64,000 bases of DNA from Lutibacter profundi. GTDB lineage: Bacteria > Bacteroidota > Bacteroidia > Flavobacteriales > Flavobacteriaceae. This document shows positions 53,112 through 62,525 of this stretch, piece after piece. Below the pieces are notes generated by a model that saw only the letters and a program-made list of their open reading frames with translations, was not told the origin of the DNA and ran no database searches. Each line of letters begins with the position of its first letter. Within the stretch, counting starts at the first letter, position 1. Both the position numbers and the translations under genes were made by a program. The stretch spans positions 310,001 to 374,000 of the forward strand of contig NZ_CP013355.1 in assembly GCF_001543325.1 (NCBI RefSeq), written 5' to 3'.

Positions 53112-54335
53112 TTAGTTGTTTTTTTCTTCTATCCATTTTGAAAAATACTTTGTACTATTTAAAGTATGATGCATTAATATTGTTCCTGTAAAATTATTTA
53201 GCCTGTGTTCTATAATTTGTTTTTGGAGAAAGTTAATTTTGTTAATAAGCTTCTTACCATATTTATTTTTTGAATAGCATTTATGAAGTATTTTAATCCC
53301 ATTTTGTTGTGAATTTCTCCATATTAATTCATCGTTATATAATTTAACAGATTTTAAGGCAAAATCTGCAGGGTCATTTGTTATAAAACCATTCCATGGT
53401 AAATTATTATGCATAGCTTCTGCACCAATTGTGGTAGTAATACTTGGAGTTCCATACTTCATTGAATCAATTAACTTACCTTTTAATCCTGCGCCAAATT
53501 GAAGAGGAGCAATACAAACCCTAGCATTTGTAAAAACTTTTTCAATACTTTCAGCCCATCCTTTTATTAAAAATCCATCTTTAATACTATGTAGTTGTTG
53601 TATTTTTTGAGTTGAATAGGCTCCGTATATGTATAATTTAGTACCGGGCAAATCTTTTCTTATCAATGGCCAAATATTAGTTTTTAGGTACATAACTGAG
53701 TCTAAATTTGGAGCGTGTTTAAAGTTTCCTATTGCAATAAAATTTTCTCTTTCAGTAAAAGACGGATATGAGTTGGGTAAAACTACTTTTTGAAGAAGAA
53801 AAGGAACATAATGTAAAAGAGATTTGTCAACGCCAAAAAAACGCTTCAGTAATTTAATTTCATATTTTGAAATAATAAGTGTTAAATCGCACCTGAAAAT
53901 ACTTGCAATTTCACGCTTAGTTATATCATTTTTCAATAAATTTTCAGAGATAGGAATCTTTTTTTTATAAGCCATTTGTCTTGCATTTCGTAAAAAATGT
54001 AGATCCTCTGTATCTAAAATTCTAAGCGCATTAGGACAATTTTCAGCAACTCTCCATCCAAATTGCTCTTCTGTTAAATAACGATCAAACAATACCAATG
54101 TAGGGTTTAACTGTTTTATTAATTCATCAAAACTACTGTTGTTTAGCTCAATATCAAATGTTTGAATATTTAATTTATTCAGGTTAAATGATTTATTTGT
54201 TTTAGAAGCAGCGCAAACGAAAGTTATGTTGTACTTATTATCTTGAAATAATTCAATAAGTTGTAACATTCTTGAGCCTGCAGCTGTGGTGTTAGGTTCG
54301 GGCCATACAAATCCAATAATTAATAGGTTCTTCAT
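53112..54335 (-). CDS. glycosyltransferase, GT4/GT-B type
   Basis: 407 residues from the ATG at 54335; an upstream ATG at 54383 would add a hydrophobic stretch but MKNLLIIGFVWPEPNTTAAG is the natural start of this family. N-terminal Rossmann half, C-terminal half with NFIAIGNFKHAPNLDSVMYL, KLYIYGAYSTQKI, IKGWAESIEKVFTNARVCIA and PLQFGAGLKGKLIDSMKYGTP, where the donor-binding Gly/Lys/Glu region is modified. Probably adds sugar to a surface glycan; not linked to a polysaccharide cluster here. Divergent from trmH. Confidence 0.75.
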   Translation of the reverse strand: MKNLLIIGFVWPEPNTTAAGSRMLQLIELFQDNKYNITFVCAASKTNKSFNLNKLNIQTFDIELNNSSFDELIKQLNPTLVLFDRYLTEEQFGWRVAENCPNALRILDTEDLHFLRNARQMAYKKKIPISENLLKNDITKREIASIFRCDLTLIISKYEIKLLKRFFGVDKSLLHYVPFLLQKVVLPNSYPSFTERENFIAIGNFKHAPNLDSVMYLKTNIWPLIRKDLPGTKLYIYGAYSTQKIQQLHSIKDGFLIKGWAESIEKVFTNARVCIAPLQFGAGLKGKLIDSMKYGTPSITTTIGAEAMHNNLPWNGFITNDPADFALKSVKLYNDELIWRNSQQNGIKILHKCYSKNKYGKKLINKINFLQKQIIEHRLNNFTGTILMHHTLNSTKYFSKWIEEKNN

Positions 54336-54418
54336 AAGAAGTAAAAATAATAAAGTTATGCTACAATATAGGAGTTTACACAAAGTGATTAGATACTGTA
54401 ATTTATGAATTTAAATTT

Positions 54419-54426
54419 TATCTTTG
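54419..54426 (+). promoter_or_regulatory. -7 promoter box (TATCTTTG) for trmH, inside a perfect palindrome
   Basis: TATCTTTG fits TAnnTTTG. It overlaps the 16-base palindrome ATCTTTGTACAAAGAT at 54420-54435. Confidence 0.5.
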
Positions 54427-54443
54427 TACAAAGATGTTATTAA

Positions 54444-55124
54444 ATGCCAGATTATAAATTTATAGAATATTTAGAACAGTTTGTTACTAATGACAGAAAA
54501 GAGTTGTTTAAGAAAGTAATAAATAACAGAACACGCCATTTTACGGTTGCCATTGAAGATATTTATCAGCCACATAATGCTAGTGCAGTAGTTAGAAGTT
54601 GTGAAATATTTGGAATTCAAGATGTACATGTTATTGAAAATAAATACAAATTTTATGCTTCAAATCAGGTAGCAAAAGGAGCTCAAAAATGGCTTGATTT
54701 TAAATTTTATAAAGAAAAAGATATAAATAACACACTTGAATGTATTAATAATTTACGAGAGAAAGGATATAAAATTATAGCAACCACACCACATAATGAT
54801 TCGTGTGTTTTACAAGATTTTGATGTTACTGAAAAATCAGTTTTCTTCTTTGGAGTAGAGAAAGAAGGACTTTCAAAAGATGTGTTGGAAAATGCAGATG
54901 GATTTTTAAAAATACCAATGGTTGGTTTTACTGAGAGCTTAAATATTTCGGTTGCTGCAGCAATAATTTTACAACGTATGAATGAAAAATTAAAAGCATC
55001 TAACGTAAAATGGCAGCTTAATGAACTAGAAAAAAGTGAATTATATTTAGAATGGCTCGAAAAATCAATTAAAAGTATCAAAAAAATAAGAGAACATTAT
55101 TATTCTAAAATTATTCAACAGTAA
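54444..55124 (+). CDS. trmH: tRNA (guanosine-2'-O)-methyltransferase TrmH
   Basis: 226 residues, the size of TrmH (229 in E. coli). SPOUT-knot motifs: NRTRHFTVAIEDIYQPHNAS and AVVRSCEIFGIQDV (motif 1), VFFFGVEKEGLSKDVL (motif 2), IPMVGFTESLNISVAAAI (motif 3). Methylates the ribose of G18 in the tRNA D-loop. Its 3' end overlaps the convergent small gene by 14 bases. Confidence 0.88.
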   Translation: MPDYKFIEYLEQFVTNDRKELFKKVINNRTRHFTVAIEDIYQPHNASAVVRSCEIFGIQDVHVIENKYKFYASNQVAKGAQKWLDFKFYKEKDINNTLECINNLREKGYKIIATTPHNDSCVLQDFDVTEKSVFFFGVEKEGLSKDVLENADGFLKIPMVGFTESLNISVAAAIILQRMNEKLKASNVKWQLNELEKSELYLEWLEKSIKSIKKIREHYYSKIIQQ

Positions 55125-55479
55125 TTTTTTCAATAAAAGCAACTGAATCACACCTTTTAACTGTTAGCATAATATTTTTTAAATTATTACGCCCTTGAAT
55201 ATTGTATTGCATACAAGAATCTAATTTAAGTTTATTCCATATATCAACATTTCCATTTTTTAAAATTTGATTTATTGTTGAGGAATCTATTTTTTTTGAA
55301 TGGATTATTTGTAGTACTTCTGGAGAAAAGATTTGTGGTTTTCTTCGAATACTTTTTAAAACTCTAGCATTGGGTAAATAATCAAATTCTACATTTTTTT
55401 TATTAAGAAAAAAATAGACAAGCATAATTCCCAAAAAGAAGCCAATAATATAATAGGGTAAACGTTGTTTAACAGTCAT
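55111..55479 (-). CDS. membrane-anchored protein with a possible DUF4258 domain
   Basis: 122 residues from the ATG at 55479, one base after the alanine dehydrogenase stop (a longer frame from 55533 would overlap that gene by 53 bases). One N-terminal membrane span (about 8-25, YYIIGFFLGIMLVYFFL), then a small domain with FSPEVLQIIHSKKIDSSTI and NQILKNGNVDIWNKL resembling DUF4258, a RelE-like fold seen in toxin-like proteins. No antitoxin partner is visible, and the neighbours suggest a housekeeping position. Function unknown. Confidence 0.6.
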   Translation of the reverse strand: MTVKQRLPYYIIGFFLGIMLVYFFLNKKNVEFDYLPNARVLKSIRRKPQIFSPEVLQIIHSKKIDSSTINQILKNGNVDIWNKLKLDSCMQYNIQGRNNLKNIMLTVKRCDSVAFIEKITVE

Positions 55480-55480
55480 T

Positions 55481-56683
55481 TTACAAAAACAATAAATTAA
55501 TATCTCTAAATGGTAAATTAAACCAATCGGCAACAGTTCTATTGGTTAAAATTCCGTGGTAAAAGTACATACCTTTTTGCAAACTTTTGTCTAAACGGGC
55601 AGCATTTTCAAAACCTCCTTCTTCTGCAATACTTAATAAATAAGGTGTAAAAATATTACTTATTGATACTGAGGCTGTTCTGGAATATCTGGAAGGGATA
55701 TTTGGCACACAATAATGAATAACGCCATGTTTCATAAATGTAGGCTTTTTATGGGTTGTAACTTCAGAAGTATCAAAACAACCACCTCTATCAATACTTA
55801 CATCAACAATTACAGATCCATTTTTCATTTGCTGAACCATTTCTTCAGAAACTATAACAGGAGACCTAGATTTACCTCTTAAAGCCCCAATGGCAACATC
55901 ACAACGCATTAATGCCTTTTGTAAAGTTTTTGGTTGAATTGTAGAAGTATAAATTGACCGTCCTAAATTACGTTGTAAACATCGCAATTTAGTTATTGAA
56001 TTATCGAAAACTTTTACATTTGCACCTAAACCAATTGCAGATCGTGCAGCAAATTCACCTACAGTACCAGCACCTAAAATAACAACTTCAGTGGGAGGAA
56101 CACCACTAATATTTCCCAATAACAATCCGTTACCTTCATTATCATTACTCATTATTTCTGAAGCAATTAAAATTGAAGCTGTACCTGCAATTTCACTCAA
56201 TGATTTTACAATTGAATAAACACCTTGATCATCTCTAATATAATCAAAAGCAACAGCGGTAATTCTTTTACTAGCAATTGCTTCAAAGTATTTTTTTGTT
56301 TGAGTTTTTAGCTGTAAAGCTGAAAATAAAGTACTCTGTGGGTTTATTAGTTTAATTTCATCTAATGAAGGTGGCTCAACTTTTAAAATGATATTGCACT
56401 CAAAAGCTTCTTTAACATCATAAGAAATTTTGGCTCCAGCTTCTGAATATTCACTATCAGAAAAGTTTGAACCATCACCAGCGCCGGTTTCAATTATAAA
56501 ATTATGTCCATGCATTGTTAATGCGGCAACAGCATCAGGTGTTAAGCAAACTCTTTTTTCTTGGTAATGTGTTTCCTTAGGGATACCAATAATAAGTTTT
56601 CCTTTTTGTTTTTGAATTTCTAAAGTTTCTTCTTGAGGAAGTAGTTCCTGTTTGCTAAATGGAGAGGTTGCTTTTTTACTCAT
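55481..56683 (-). CDS. ald: alanine dehydrogenase
   Basis: 400 residues from the ATG at 56683. NAD-dependent interconversion of alanine and pyruvate. Motifs: GIPKETHYQEKRVCLTPDAV (substrate Arg/Lys region), AFDYIRDD, the Rossmann loop VILGAGTVGEFAARSAIGLG with KVFD, and IVDVSIDRGGCFDTSEVTTH. The length matches the longer Bacteroidota form. Overlaps the tsaE end by 8 bases; a start at 56698 would overlap by 23. Gene order tsaE-ald-small protein suggests one transcript. Confidence 0.85.
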   Translation of the reverse strand: MSKKATSPFSKQELLPQEETLEIQKQKGKLIIGIPKETHYQEKRVCLTPDAVAALTMHGHNFIIETGAGDGSNFSDSEYSEAGAKISYDVKEAFECNIILKVEPPSLDEIKLINPQSTLFSALQLKTQTKKYFEAIASKRITAVAFDYIRDDQGVYSIVKSLSEIAGTASILIASEIMSNDNEGNGLLLGNISGVPPTEVVILGAGTVGEFAARSAIGLGANVKVFDNSITKLRCLQRNLGRSIYTSTIQPKTLQKALMRCDVAIGALRGKSRSPVIVSEEMVQQMKNGSVIVDVSIDRGGCFDTSEVTTHKKPTFMKHGVIHYCVPNIPSRYSRTASVSISNIFTPYLLSIAEEGGFENAARLDKSLQKGMYFYHGILTNRTVADWFNLPFRDINLLFL

Positions 56684-57092
56684 TATTTTTAAGTTCAATG
56701 GTTCGTTGCTGGTTGTTTTTTTTAGTAATTGAAATAGTTACCGACTTTAAAGGTAATAAATTTTCAACTTTATTAGGCCATTCAATCAAACACCAATTAT
56801 CACTGTAAAAATATTCTTCTATTCCAATATCTAATGCTTCTTCTTCAGTTTCAATTCTATAAAAATCAAAATGAAACACTTTTTTATTTTGAGTTGTATG
56901 GTACTCATTTACTAATGAAAAAGTAGGAGAGCTAACTGTATCAATAACTCCAAGTTGTTTAGCAATTTCTTTAATAAGCGTTGTTTTTCCAACACCCATT
57001 TTTCCATAAAAAAGCAATATTTTATGGTTGGATAATTTTATAATTTCTTCAGAAATTTTGGGTAATTGTTTTAGCGAGTAATTTTTAAACAT
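56676..57092 (-). CDS. tsaE: tRNA threonylcarbamoyladenosine biosynthesis ATPase TsaE
   Basis: 138 residues. P-loop FYGKMGVGKTTLIKEI (30-38 core), SSPTFSLVNEYHT (the TsaE switch motif), FHFDFYRIETEEEALDIGIEEYF and WCLIEWPNKVENLLP. It works with TsaB and TsaD in making t6A37 of ANN-decoding tRNAs. Overlaps ald by 8 bases. porX lies 148 bases upstream, reading the same way. Confidence 0.9.
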   Translation of the reverse strand: MFKNYSLKQLPKISEEIIKLSNHKILLFYGKMGVGKTTLIKEIAKQLGVIDTVSSPTFSLVNEYHTTQNKKVFHFDFYRIETEEEALDIGIEEYFYSDNWCLIEWPNKVENLLPLKSVTISITKKNNQQRTIELKNNE

Positions 57093-57240
57093 ATAATAGA
57101 ATTTAATACTAACTTCAGGTCATTTTTAAAAAAAATTGATTGTTATTTATAGCAGAATTTTTAAATATAATATCTCAATATTAGGACAATTTGACTGCGC
57201 TCAATGTGACAACTTTATAAAATTCTCTAACAATGTACTT

Positions 57241-58791
57241 TTATTTAGGTACAAATATAGCACAAGGAATTATCATTTCCTCTAAAGAAATTCCTCCGTG
57301 TTGATATGTGTTTTTGTAATACTTAACAAAATGGTTGAAATTATTTGGATACGCAAAAAATAAATCTTCTTTGGCAAATATAAAGGAGCTATTTATAGAG
57401 ATAGAAGGTAACCCAATTTCTTTAGGGTTTTTAACTGCAAAAACTTCTTTGTCTTCATAAGATAAACTTCGGCCAGTTTTATAGCGTAAATTGGAACTTA
57501 TATTTTTATCTCCAATTACTTTTGAAGGAGTTTTAGTATTTATGGTTCCGTGGTCTGTGGTTATAATTAATTTTAAACCTAAATTTTGTGCTTTTTGAAT
57601 TATTTCAAGCAAAGGAGAATTTTTAAACCAACTATTACTTAATGATCTGTATGCTTTGTCATCACTAGCCAATTCTTTAATAACTTCCATTTCAGTTTTA
57701 GCATGTGAAAGCATATCAACAAAATTATAAACAATAACTGTTAAGTCATTTTCTTTTATTGAATTAAAATTGTCAGCCAATTGTTTTCCAGATTTTAAAT
57801 TAGTTATTTTATAATAGGCCAGTTTTAGATTTTCTCTAAGCCTGTTTAATTGTGCTCTTAAAAAATCTTCTTCGTGTAAATTTTTACCACCTTCATCAGT
57901 ATCATTTTTCCAATAATTAGGATGTTTTTGCTCCATTTCTAGAGGCATTAACCCTGAGAAAATAGCATTACGAGCATATTGAGTTGCTGTTGGTAAAATA
58001 CTGAAATAAGAGATTTCTTCTTCTTTTTTATAATATTTTGTAATAGTTTGTTCTAGTATGTAAAATTGATCATAGCGTAAATTATCAATTATAACCAATA
58101 AGGTTCCCTTAGATTTTTTTACTTCTGGAAGTATTACATTTTTAAATAATGTATTCGATAAAATAGGCTCATGGTCATCATTATAAATCCAATCGGCATA
58201 ATTTTTCTTTATAAATTTAAAAAAAAGGGTATTTGCCTCTTGTTTTTGACTTTCAAGTATTTCAATCATACCAGAATCGCTAATATTTTCTAATTCTAAT
58301 TCCCAATAAACAAGTTTTTTATAAATATCAATCCATTCTGAATAGGAATTAACCATAGCTAAATCCATTGCTATTTTTCTAAATTCTTGTTGGTAATTTG
58401 ATGTGGTTTTTTCAGAAATTAGCCTAGAATGATCTAAATTTTTCTTTAGACTTAATAATATTTGGTGTGGATTAACGGGCTTAATTAAATAATCGGCTAT
58501 TTTATTACCAATAGCATCATCCATAATGTATTCTTCCTCACTTTTGGTAATCATAACTACGGGTATGTTTGGCCGTTTACTTTTAATTTTAACCAATGTT
58601 TCTAAACCACTTAAACCGGGCATATTTTCGTCTAAAAAAATAATATCATAATTATTTTCATCACACATATCAATAGCATCTGCACCATTATTACAAGTTG
58701 AAACGGTATAGCCCTTTTTTTCTAGAAAAAGAATGTGTGGTTTTAAAATATCTATCTCATCATCTACCCAAAGGATGTTTATATTGCTCAT
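57241..58791 (-). CDS. porX: PorX: response regulator with PglZ domain, type IX secretion control
   Basis: 516 residues. Receiver domain (1-120) with acidic pair D10-D11, phospho-accepting Asp54 in IIFLDENMPG, Thr in VMITKSE and Lys in YLIKPVNP. A helical linker follows, then a PglZ/alkaline-phosphatase-like domain (about 205-516) with LVIIDNLRYDQFY, FSILPTATQYARNAIFSGL, VIVYNFVDMLSHAKTEM and LIITTDHGT, which carry metal ligands (Asp, Thr, Asp, His). This pairing is diagnostic of PorX, partner of the histidine kinase PorY and regulator of gliding and T9SS genes; the PglZ part has been reported to be a zinc phosphodiesterase of oligonucleotides. PorY is not in the window. Confidence 0.92.
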   Translation of the reverse strand: MSNINILWVDDEIDILKPHILFLEKKGYTVSTCNNGADAIDMCDENNYDIIFLDENMPGLSGLETLVKIKSKRPNIPVVMITKSEEEYIMDDAIGNKIADYLIKPVNPHQILLSLKKNLDHSRLISEKTTSNYQQEFRKIAMDLAMVNSYSEWIDIYKKLVYWELELENISDSGMIEILESQKQEANTLFFKFIKKNYADWIYNDDHEPILSNTLFKNVILPEVKKSKGTLLVIIDNLRYDQFYILEQTITKYYKKEEEISYFSILPTATQYARNAIFSGLMPLEMEQKHPNYWKNDTDEGGKNLHEEDFLRAQLNRLRENLKLAYYKITNLKSGKQLADNFNSIKENDLTVIVYNFVDMLSHAKTEMEVIKELASDDKAYRSLSNSWFKNSPLLEIIQKAQNLGLKLIITTDHGTINTKTPSKVIGDKNISSNLRYKTGRSLSYEDKEVFAVKNPKEIGLPSISINSSFIFAKEDLFFAYPNNFNHFVKYYKNTYQHGGISLEEMIIPCAIFVPK

Positions 58792-58796
58792 ATTGT

Positions 58797-58804
58797 TATC
58801 TTTG
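58797..58804 (+). promoter_or_regulatory. -7 promoter box (TATCTTTG) for the HD hydrolase gene
   Basis: TATCTTTG in the 38-base gap between the divergent porX and HD genes, 25 bases before the TTG start. Confidence 0.5.
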
Positions 58805-58829
58805 TTGTAATATTATAAAAATAATTATT

Positions 58830-60059
58830 TTGATCGAAATTAAAACGAACAAACTTAAAATATTAAACGATCCAATTTACGGTTTTATTACCATTCCAAA
58901 TACATTAATTTGCGATTTAATAGATCACCCTTATTTTCAACGTTTAAGGCGAATTTCACAAATGGGTTTATCCTATTTAGTGTATCCAGGTGCACATCAT
59001 ACAAGGTTTCACCATGCAATAGGAAGTATGCATTTAATGCAAAAGGCTGTGAGAATTTTAAAATTTAAAGGAATAAATATAACTACTGAAGAAGCAAATG
59101 CGCTCTATATTGCTATTTTGTTACATGATATTGGTCATGGTGCTTTTTCGCATGCATTGGAAAACAATATTGTTTCAGGAATAAACCATGAATTAATTTC
59201 TTTAAAATTTATGGAAGCCTTAAATAAAGAATTTCAAGGAAAACTTTCATTAGCAATTACAATTTTTAAGGGGAATTATCATCGTAATTTTTTGTATCAA
59301 TTGATTTCAAGTCAGTTAGATATGGATAGGTTAGACTATTTAAATAGGGATAGTTTTTATACAGGTGTAGCCGAAGGAAATATAAGTTCAGAACGTTTAA
59401 TTACGATGCTAAATGTTAAAAATGATAATTTAGTAGTTGAAGAAAAAGGAATTTATTCAGTAGAAAAATTTATTGTTGCTCGTAGGCTAATGTATTGGCA
59501 AGTTTATTTACACAAAACAGGGTTAGTTGCTGAAAAATTATTAGGAAAAATTTTAAAACGAGCTAAAGAATTAACATTACAAGGCAAAAAATTACCTGCT
59601 AGTAAAGCATTTCTGTATTTTTTAAAACGAGATACAGAACTTGAAGAATTTACAGATGAAGCGTTAAAAACTTTTGCGAAATTAGATGATTATGATGTTT
59701 TTTCAGCTATAAAAGAATGGATTTCTTGTAATGATTTTATAATTTCAACATTGTCAGAAAGTTTGATAAACAGAAAATTACCTAAGGTAATTCTTCAAAA
59801 AGAACCATTTGCTGAAAATCAAATTGAAATTATAAAAAAACAAGTTAAAGAAGCTTTTGATTTGAGTGACAAAGAATTAGATTATTTTGTTTACACCGGT
59901 AAAATCCAAAATCAAGCTTATGATGCAACAAAAAATAATATCCAAATACTGTATAAGAAAGGAGTAATAAAAGATGTTACAGAAGCATCAGATCACTTAA
60001 ATTTGCAAGCATTATCAAATCCAGTAATTAAGTACTATATCTGCTATCCTAAGAAATAG
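58830..60059 (+). CDS. HD-domain phosphohydrolase (dNTPase-like)
   Basis: 409 residues from a TTG at 58830 (LIEIKTNKLKIL). A frame open from 58698 would overlap porX and lie ahead of the promoter box, so it is rejected. Motifs: DPIYGFITIPNTL, HPYFQRLRRISQMGLSYLVYPGAHHTRFHHAIGS (in short pieces) and AILLHDIGHGAFSHALE with the HD pair at 99-100, then SQLDMDRLDYLNRDSFYTG. This is the YdhJ/SAMHD1-like group of HD hydrolases, many of which cleave dNTPs. Substrate unproven. Confidence 0.82.
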   Translation: MIEIKTNKLKILNDPIYGFITIPNTLICDLIDHPYFQRLRRISQMGLSYLVYPGAHHTRFHHAIGSMHLMQKAVRILKFKGINITTEEANALYIAILLHDIGHGAFSHALENNIVSGINHELISLKFMEALNKEFQGKLSLAITIFKGNYHRNFLYQLISSQLDMDRLDYLNRDSFYTGVAEGNISSERLITMLNVKNDNLVVEEKGIYSVEKFIVARRLMYWQVYLHKTGLVAEKLLGKILKRAKELTLQGKKLPASKAFLYFLKRDTELEEFTDEALKTFAKLDDYDVFSAIKEWISCNDFIISTLSESLINRKLPKVILQKEPFAENQIEIIKKQVKEAFDLSDKELDYFVYTGKIQNQAYDATKNNIQILYKKGVIKDVTEASDHLNLQALSNPVIKYYICYPKK

Positions 60060-60079
60060 GTAGTCGCCATTTTTTTTTT

Positions 60080-60087
60080 TACTTTTG
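60080..60087 (+). promoter_or_regulatory. -7 promoter box (TACTTTTG) almost touching lpxD
   Basis: Same box as rnpB, only six bases from the lpxD ATG. If transcription starts 7 bases after the box, as inferred for rnpB, the message begins at the A of the start codon and has no leader. Confidence 0.55.
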
Positions 60088-60093
60088 CAACTC

Positions 60094-61128
60094 ATGAAAT
60101 TTACAGCAAATCAAATAGCCGAAATATTAGAAGGTGAAATAGAAGGAAACGAAAATGTTGAAGTATTTAAACTTTCGAAGATTGAAGAAGGTGAAAAAGG
60201 CTCTTTAACTTTTTTATCAAATCCAAAATACACACCGCATATATACTCTACAGAAGCTTCTATAACTATAGTAAATAAAGATTTTATTGCAGAGAAAGAA
60301 GTAAAAACTACACTTATTAAAGTGTTGAATCCTTATGAGGCTTTTTCAAAACTATTAGAAGTTTATAGTGAGGTTAAATTAAACAAATCAGGTATAGAGT
60401 CGCCTTCTTTTATTAGTAAATCGGCATCTATAGGTAAAAATATATATCTAGGGGCTTTTGCTTACATAAGTGATAATGTAATAATAGGGAACGATGTTAA
60501 AATTTATCCGAATGTTCATATAGGAGAAAATGTTGTAATTGAGTCGAATACAACCATATTCACTGGCGCAAAAATTTACTCAGAAACTATCATTGGAAAA
60601 AATTGTGCAATTCATTCAGGAAGCATTGTTGGTGCTGACGGATTTGGATTCGCACCAAATTCAAAAGGTACATTTAGCAAAATACCTCAAATAGGAAATG
60701 TTATTATTGAAGATAATGTAGATATTGGAGCTTTAACAACAATAGATAGGGCAACATTAGGGTCAACTATCATTAGAAAAGGAGTGAAATTAGATAATCA
60801 AATTCAGGTAGCACATAATGTTGAAATTGGCGAAAATACCGTAATTGCAGCTCAAACAGGTATCGCTGGTTCAGTTAAAATAGGTGAAAACTGCATGATT
60901 GGCGGTCAAGTAGGTATAGCAGGACATTTAGTTATTGGTAATAATGTACGTATACAAGCTCAAACAGGTGTAGGTAGAAATATCAATGATAACGAAATAA
61001 TTCAAGGGTCACCTGCACTTAATTATTCAGATTATTTTAAATCGTATGTTTACTTTAAAAAACTTCCTGAATTGGTAGCAACGATAAATTTATTAGAAAA
61101 GGAAATAAAAGCTTTAAAAGAGAAATAA
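60094..61128 (+). CDS. lpxD: UDP-3-O-acylglucosamine N-acyltransferase
   Basis: 344 residues. An N-terminal uridine-binding part ([35 protein letters not shown]) precedes a left-handed beta-helix of hexapeptide repeats and a C-terminal helix. The catalytic His region is [20 protein letters not shown]. It adds the second hydroxy-acyl chain to the lipid A precursor. The ATG at 60094 is preferred over a TTG at 60085, which lies inside the promoter box. First of four genes of the lipid A cluster. Confidence 0.92.
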   Translation: MKFTANQIAEILEGEIEGNENVEVFKLSKIEEGEKGSLTFLSNPKYTPHIYSTEASITIVNKDFIAEKEVKTTLIKVLNPYEAFSKLLEVYSEVKLNKSGIESPSFISKSASIGKNIYLGAFAYISDNVIIGNDVKIYPNVHIGENVVIESNTTIFTGAKIYSETIIGKNCAIHSGSIVGADGFGFAPNSKGTFSKIPQIGNVIIEDNVDIGALTTIDRATLGSTIIRKGVKLDNQIQVAHNVEIGENTVIAAQTGIAGSVKIGENCMIGGQVGIAGHLVIGNNVRIQAQTGVGRNINDNEIIQGSPALNYSDYFKSYVYFKKLPELVATINLLEKEIKALKEK

Positions 61129-62525
61129 TGAGTAACAAACAAAAAACAATCAAAAATGAGGTAACACTTACAGGTGTTGGTTTGCATACAGGCAATAAAG
61201 TTACTTTAACTTTTAAACCAGCTCCTGTAAACCATGGATATGCTTTTGTAAGGATAGACTTAGAAGGAGAGCCTATAATTGAGGCTAGTGCAGAATATGT
61301 TGTAAATACTCAAAGAGGTACTAATTTAGAAAAAAGAGGTGTTTTTGTTAATACTTCTGAACATGTTTTGGCTGCTGTTGTAGCAATGGACATTGATAAT
61401 ATTAAAATTGAAATTAGTGCAGCGGAACCTCCAATAATGGATGGTTCATCGAAATATTTTGTAGAAGCACTCGATAAGGCAGAAGTTATTGAACAAGAAG
61501 CCGAAAGAGAAGAGTACGTTGTAAAGGAAGTTATTTCGTATAAAGATGAGGAAACGGGAAGTGAAATTATCTTAATGCCCTCTGAAAAATATCAGATAAC
61601 AGCAATGGTAGATTTTGGCACTAAAGTTTTAGGAACTCAAAATGCAACCCTAAATTCACTTTCAGATTTTAAACATGAAATTGCAAATGCAAGAACATTT
61701 AGCTTTCTACATGAACTAGAAACATTGCTTGATAATAATTTAATTAAAGGAGGAGATTTAAATAATGCGATAATATACGTAGATAAAGAAATCTCTAGAC
61801 AAACAATGTTAAAATTAAAAAAAGCTTTTAAGAAAGAAAATTTAGCAGTTAAACCAAACGGTATACTAGACAACCTTACATTGCGTTGGGCTAATGAAGC
61901 TGCTCGTCATAAATTATTAGATGTTATTGGAGATTTAGCGTTGGTTGGTACAAGAATAAAAGGTAAAGTAATAGCGAATAAACCAGGTCATTTAGTAAAT
62001 ACAGTTTTTGCAAAAAAGTTACAAAAAATTATTAAACACGAAAAAAGAAATAGTGTACCCGAATTTGATTTAAACGAGCCTCCGTTAATGGATATTCATA
62101 AAATAATGAGTATTCTTCCTCATAGGCCTCCTTTTTTGTTAATTGATAGAATTTTAGAATTATCAGATAAGCATGTTATTGGAATGAAAAATGTAACTAT
62201 GAATGAGGCTTTTTTTGTAGGGCATTTTCCAAACGCACCAGTTATGCCGGGGGTTTTACAAGTTGAAGCTATGGCACAATGCGGAGGTATTTTGGTATTG
62301 AGCTCAGTACCAGATCCTGAAAATTACTTAACATATTTTATGAAAATGGATAAAGTTAAGTTTAAACGTAAAGTATTACCAGGAGACACTTTAATTTTTA
62401 AAGCAGAACTTATTACACCAATTAGAAGAGGTATTTGTCATATGCAAGCATGCGGTTATGCAAATGGAAAATTAGTAGTAGAAGCAGAGTTAATGGCTCA
62501 AATAGCAAAAAAATCAAAAGAATAA
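61128..62525 (+). CDS. lpxC/fabZ: bifunctional LpxC deacetylase / FabZ dehydratase
   Basis: 465 residues in one chain. LpxC (about 1-310) removes the acetyl group of UDP-3-O-acyl-GlcNAc: Zn ligands His79 in NTSEHVLAAV, and His and Asp in HKLLDVIGDLAL. FabZ (about 318-465) dehydrates 3-hydroxyacyl-ACP: ILPHRPPFLLIDRI, catalytic His in VGHFPNAPVMPG and Glu in VEAMAQCGG. The fusion is typical of Bacteroidota and Chlorobi. Overlaps the lpxD stop by one base (TAATG), so translation is coupled. Confidence 0.94.
   Translation: MSNKQKTIKNEVTLTGVGLHTGNKVTLTFKPAPVNHGYAFVRIDLEGEPIIEASAEYVVNTQRGTNLEKRGVFVNTSEHVLAAVVAMDIDNIKIEISAAEPPIMDGSSKYFVEALDKAEVIEQEAEREEYVVKEVISYKDEETGSEIILMPSEKYQITAMVDFGTKVLGTQNATLNSLSDFKHEIANARTFSFLHELETLLDNNLIKGGDLNNAIIYVDKEISRQTMLKLKKAFKKENLAVKPNGILDNLTLRWANEAARHKLLDVIGDLALVGTRIKGKVIANKPGHLVNTVFAKKLQKIIKHEKRNSVPEFDLNEPPLMDIHKIMSILPHRPPFLLIDRILELSDKHVIGMKNVTMNEAFFVGHFPNAPVMPGVLQVEAMAQCGGILVLSSVPDPENYLTYFMKMDKVKFKRKVLPGDTLIFKAELITPIRRGICHMQACGYANGKLVVEAELMAQIAKKSKE

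Noticed and set aside
55111-55479. Toxin-antitoxin system
   Set aside because: A DUF4258-like fold is related to RelE-type toxins, but the protein has a membrane anchor, no antitoxin neighbour, and sits directly after alanine dehydrogenase.
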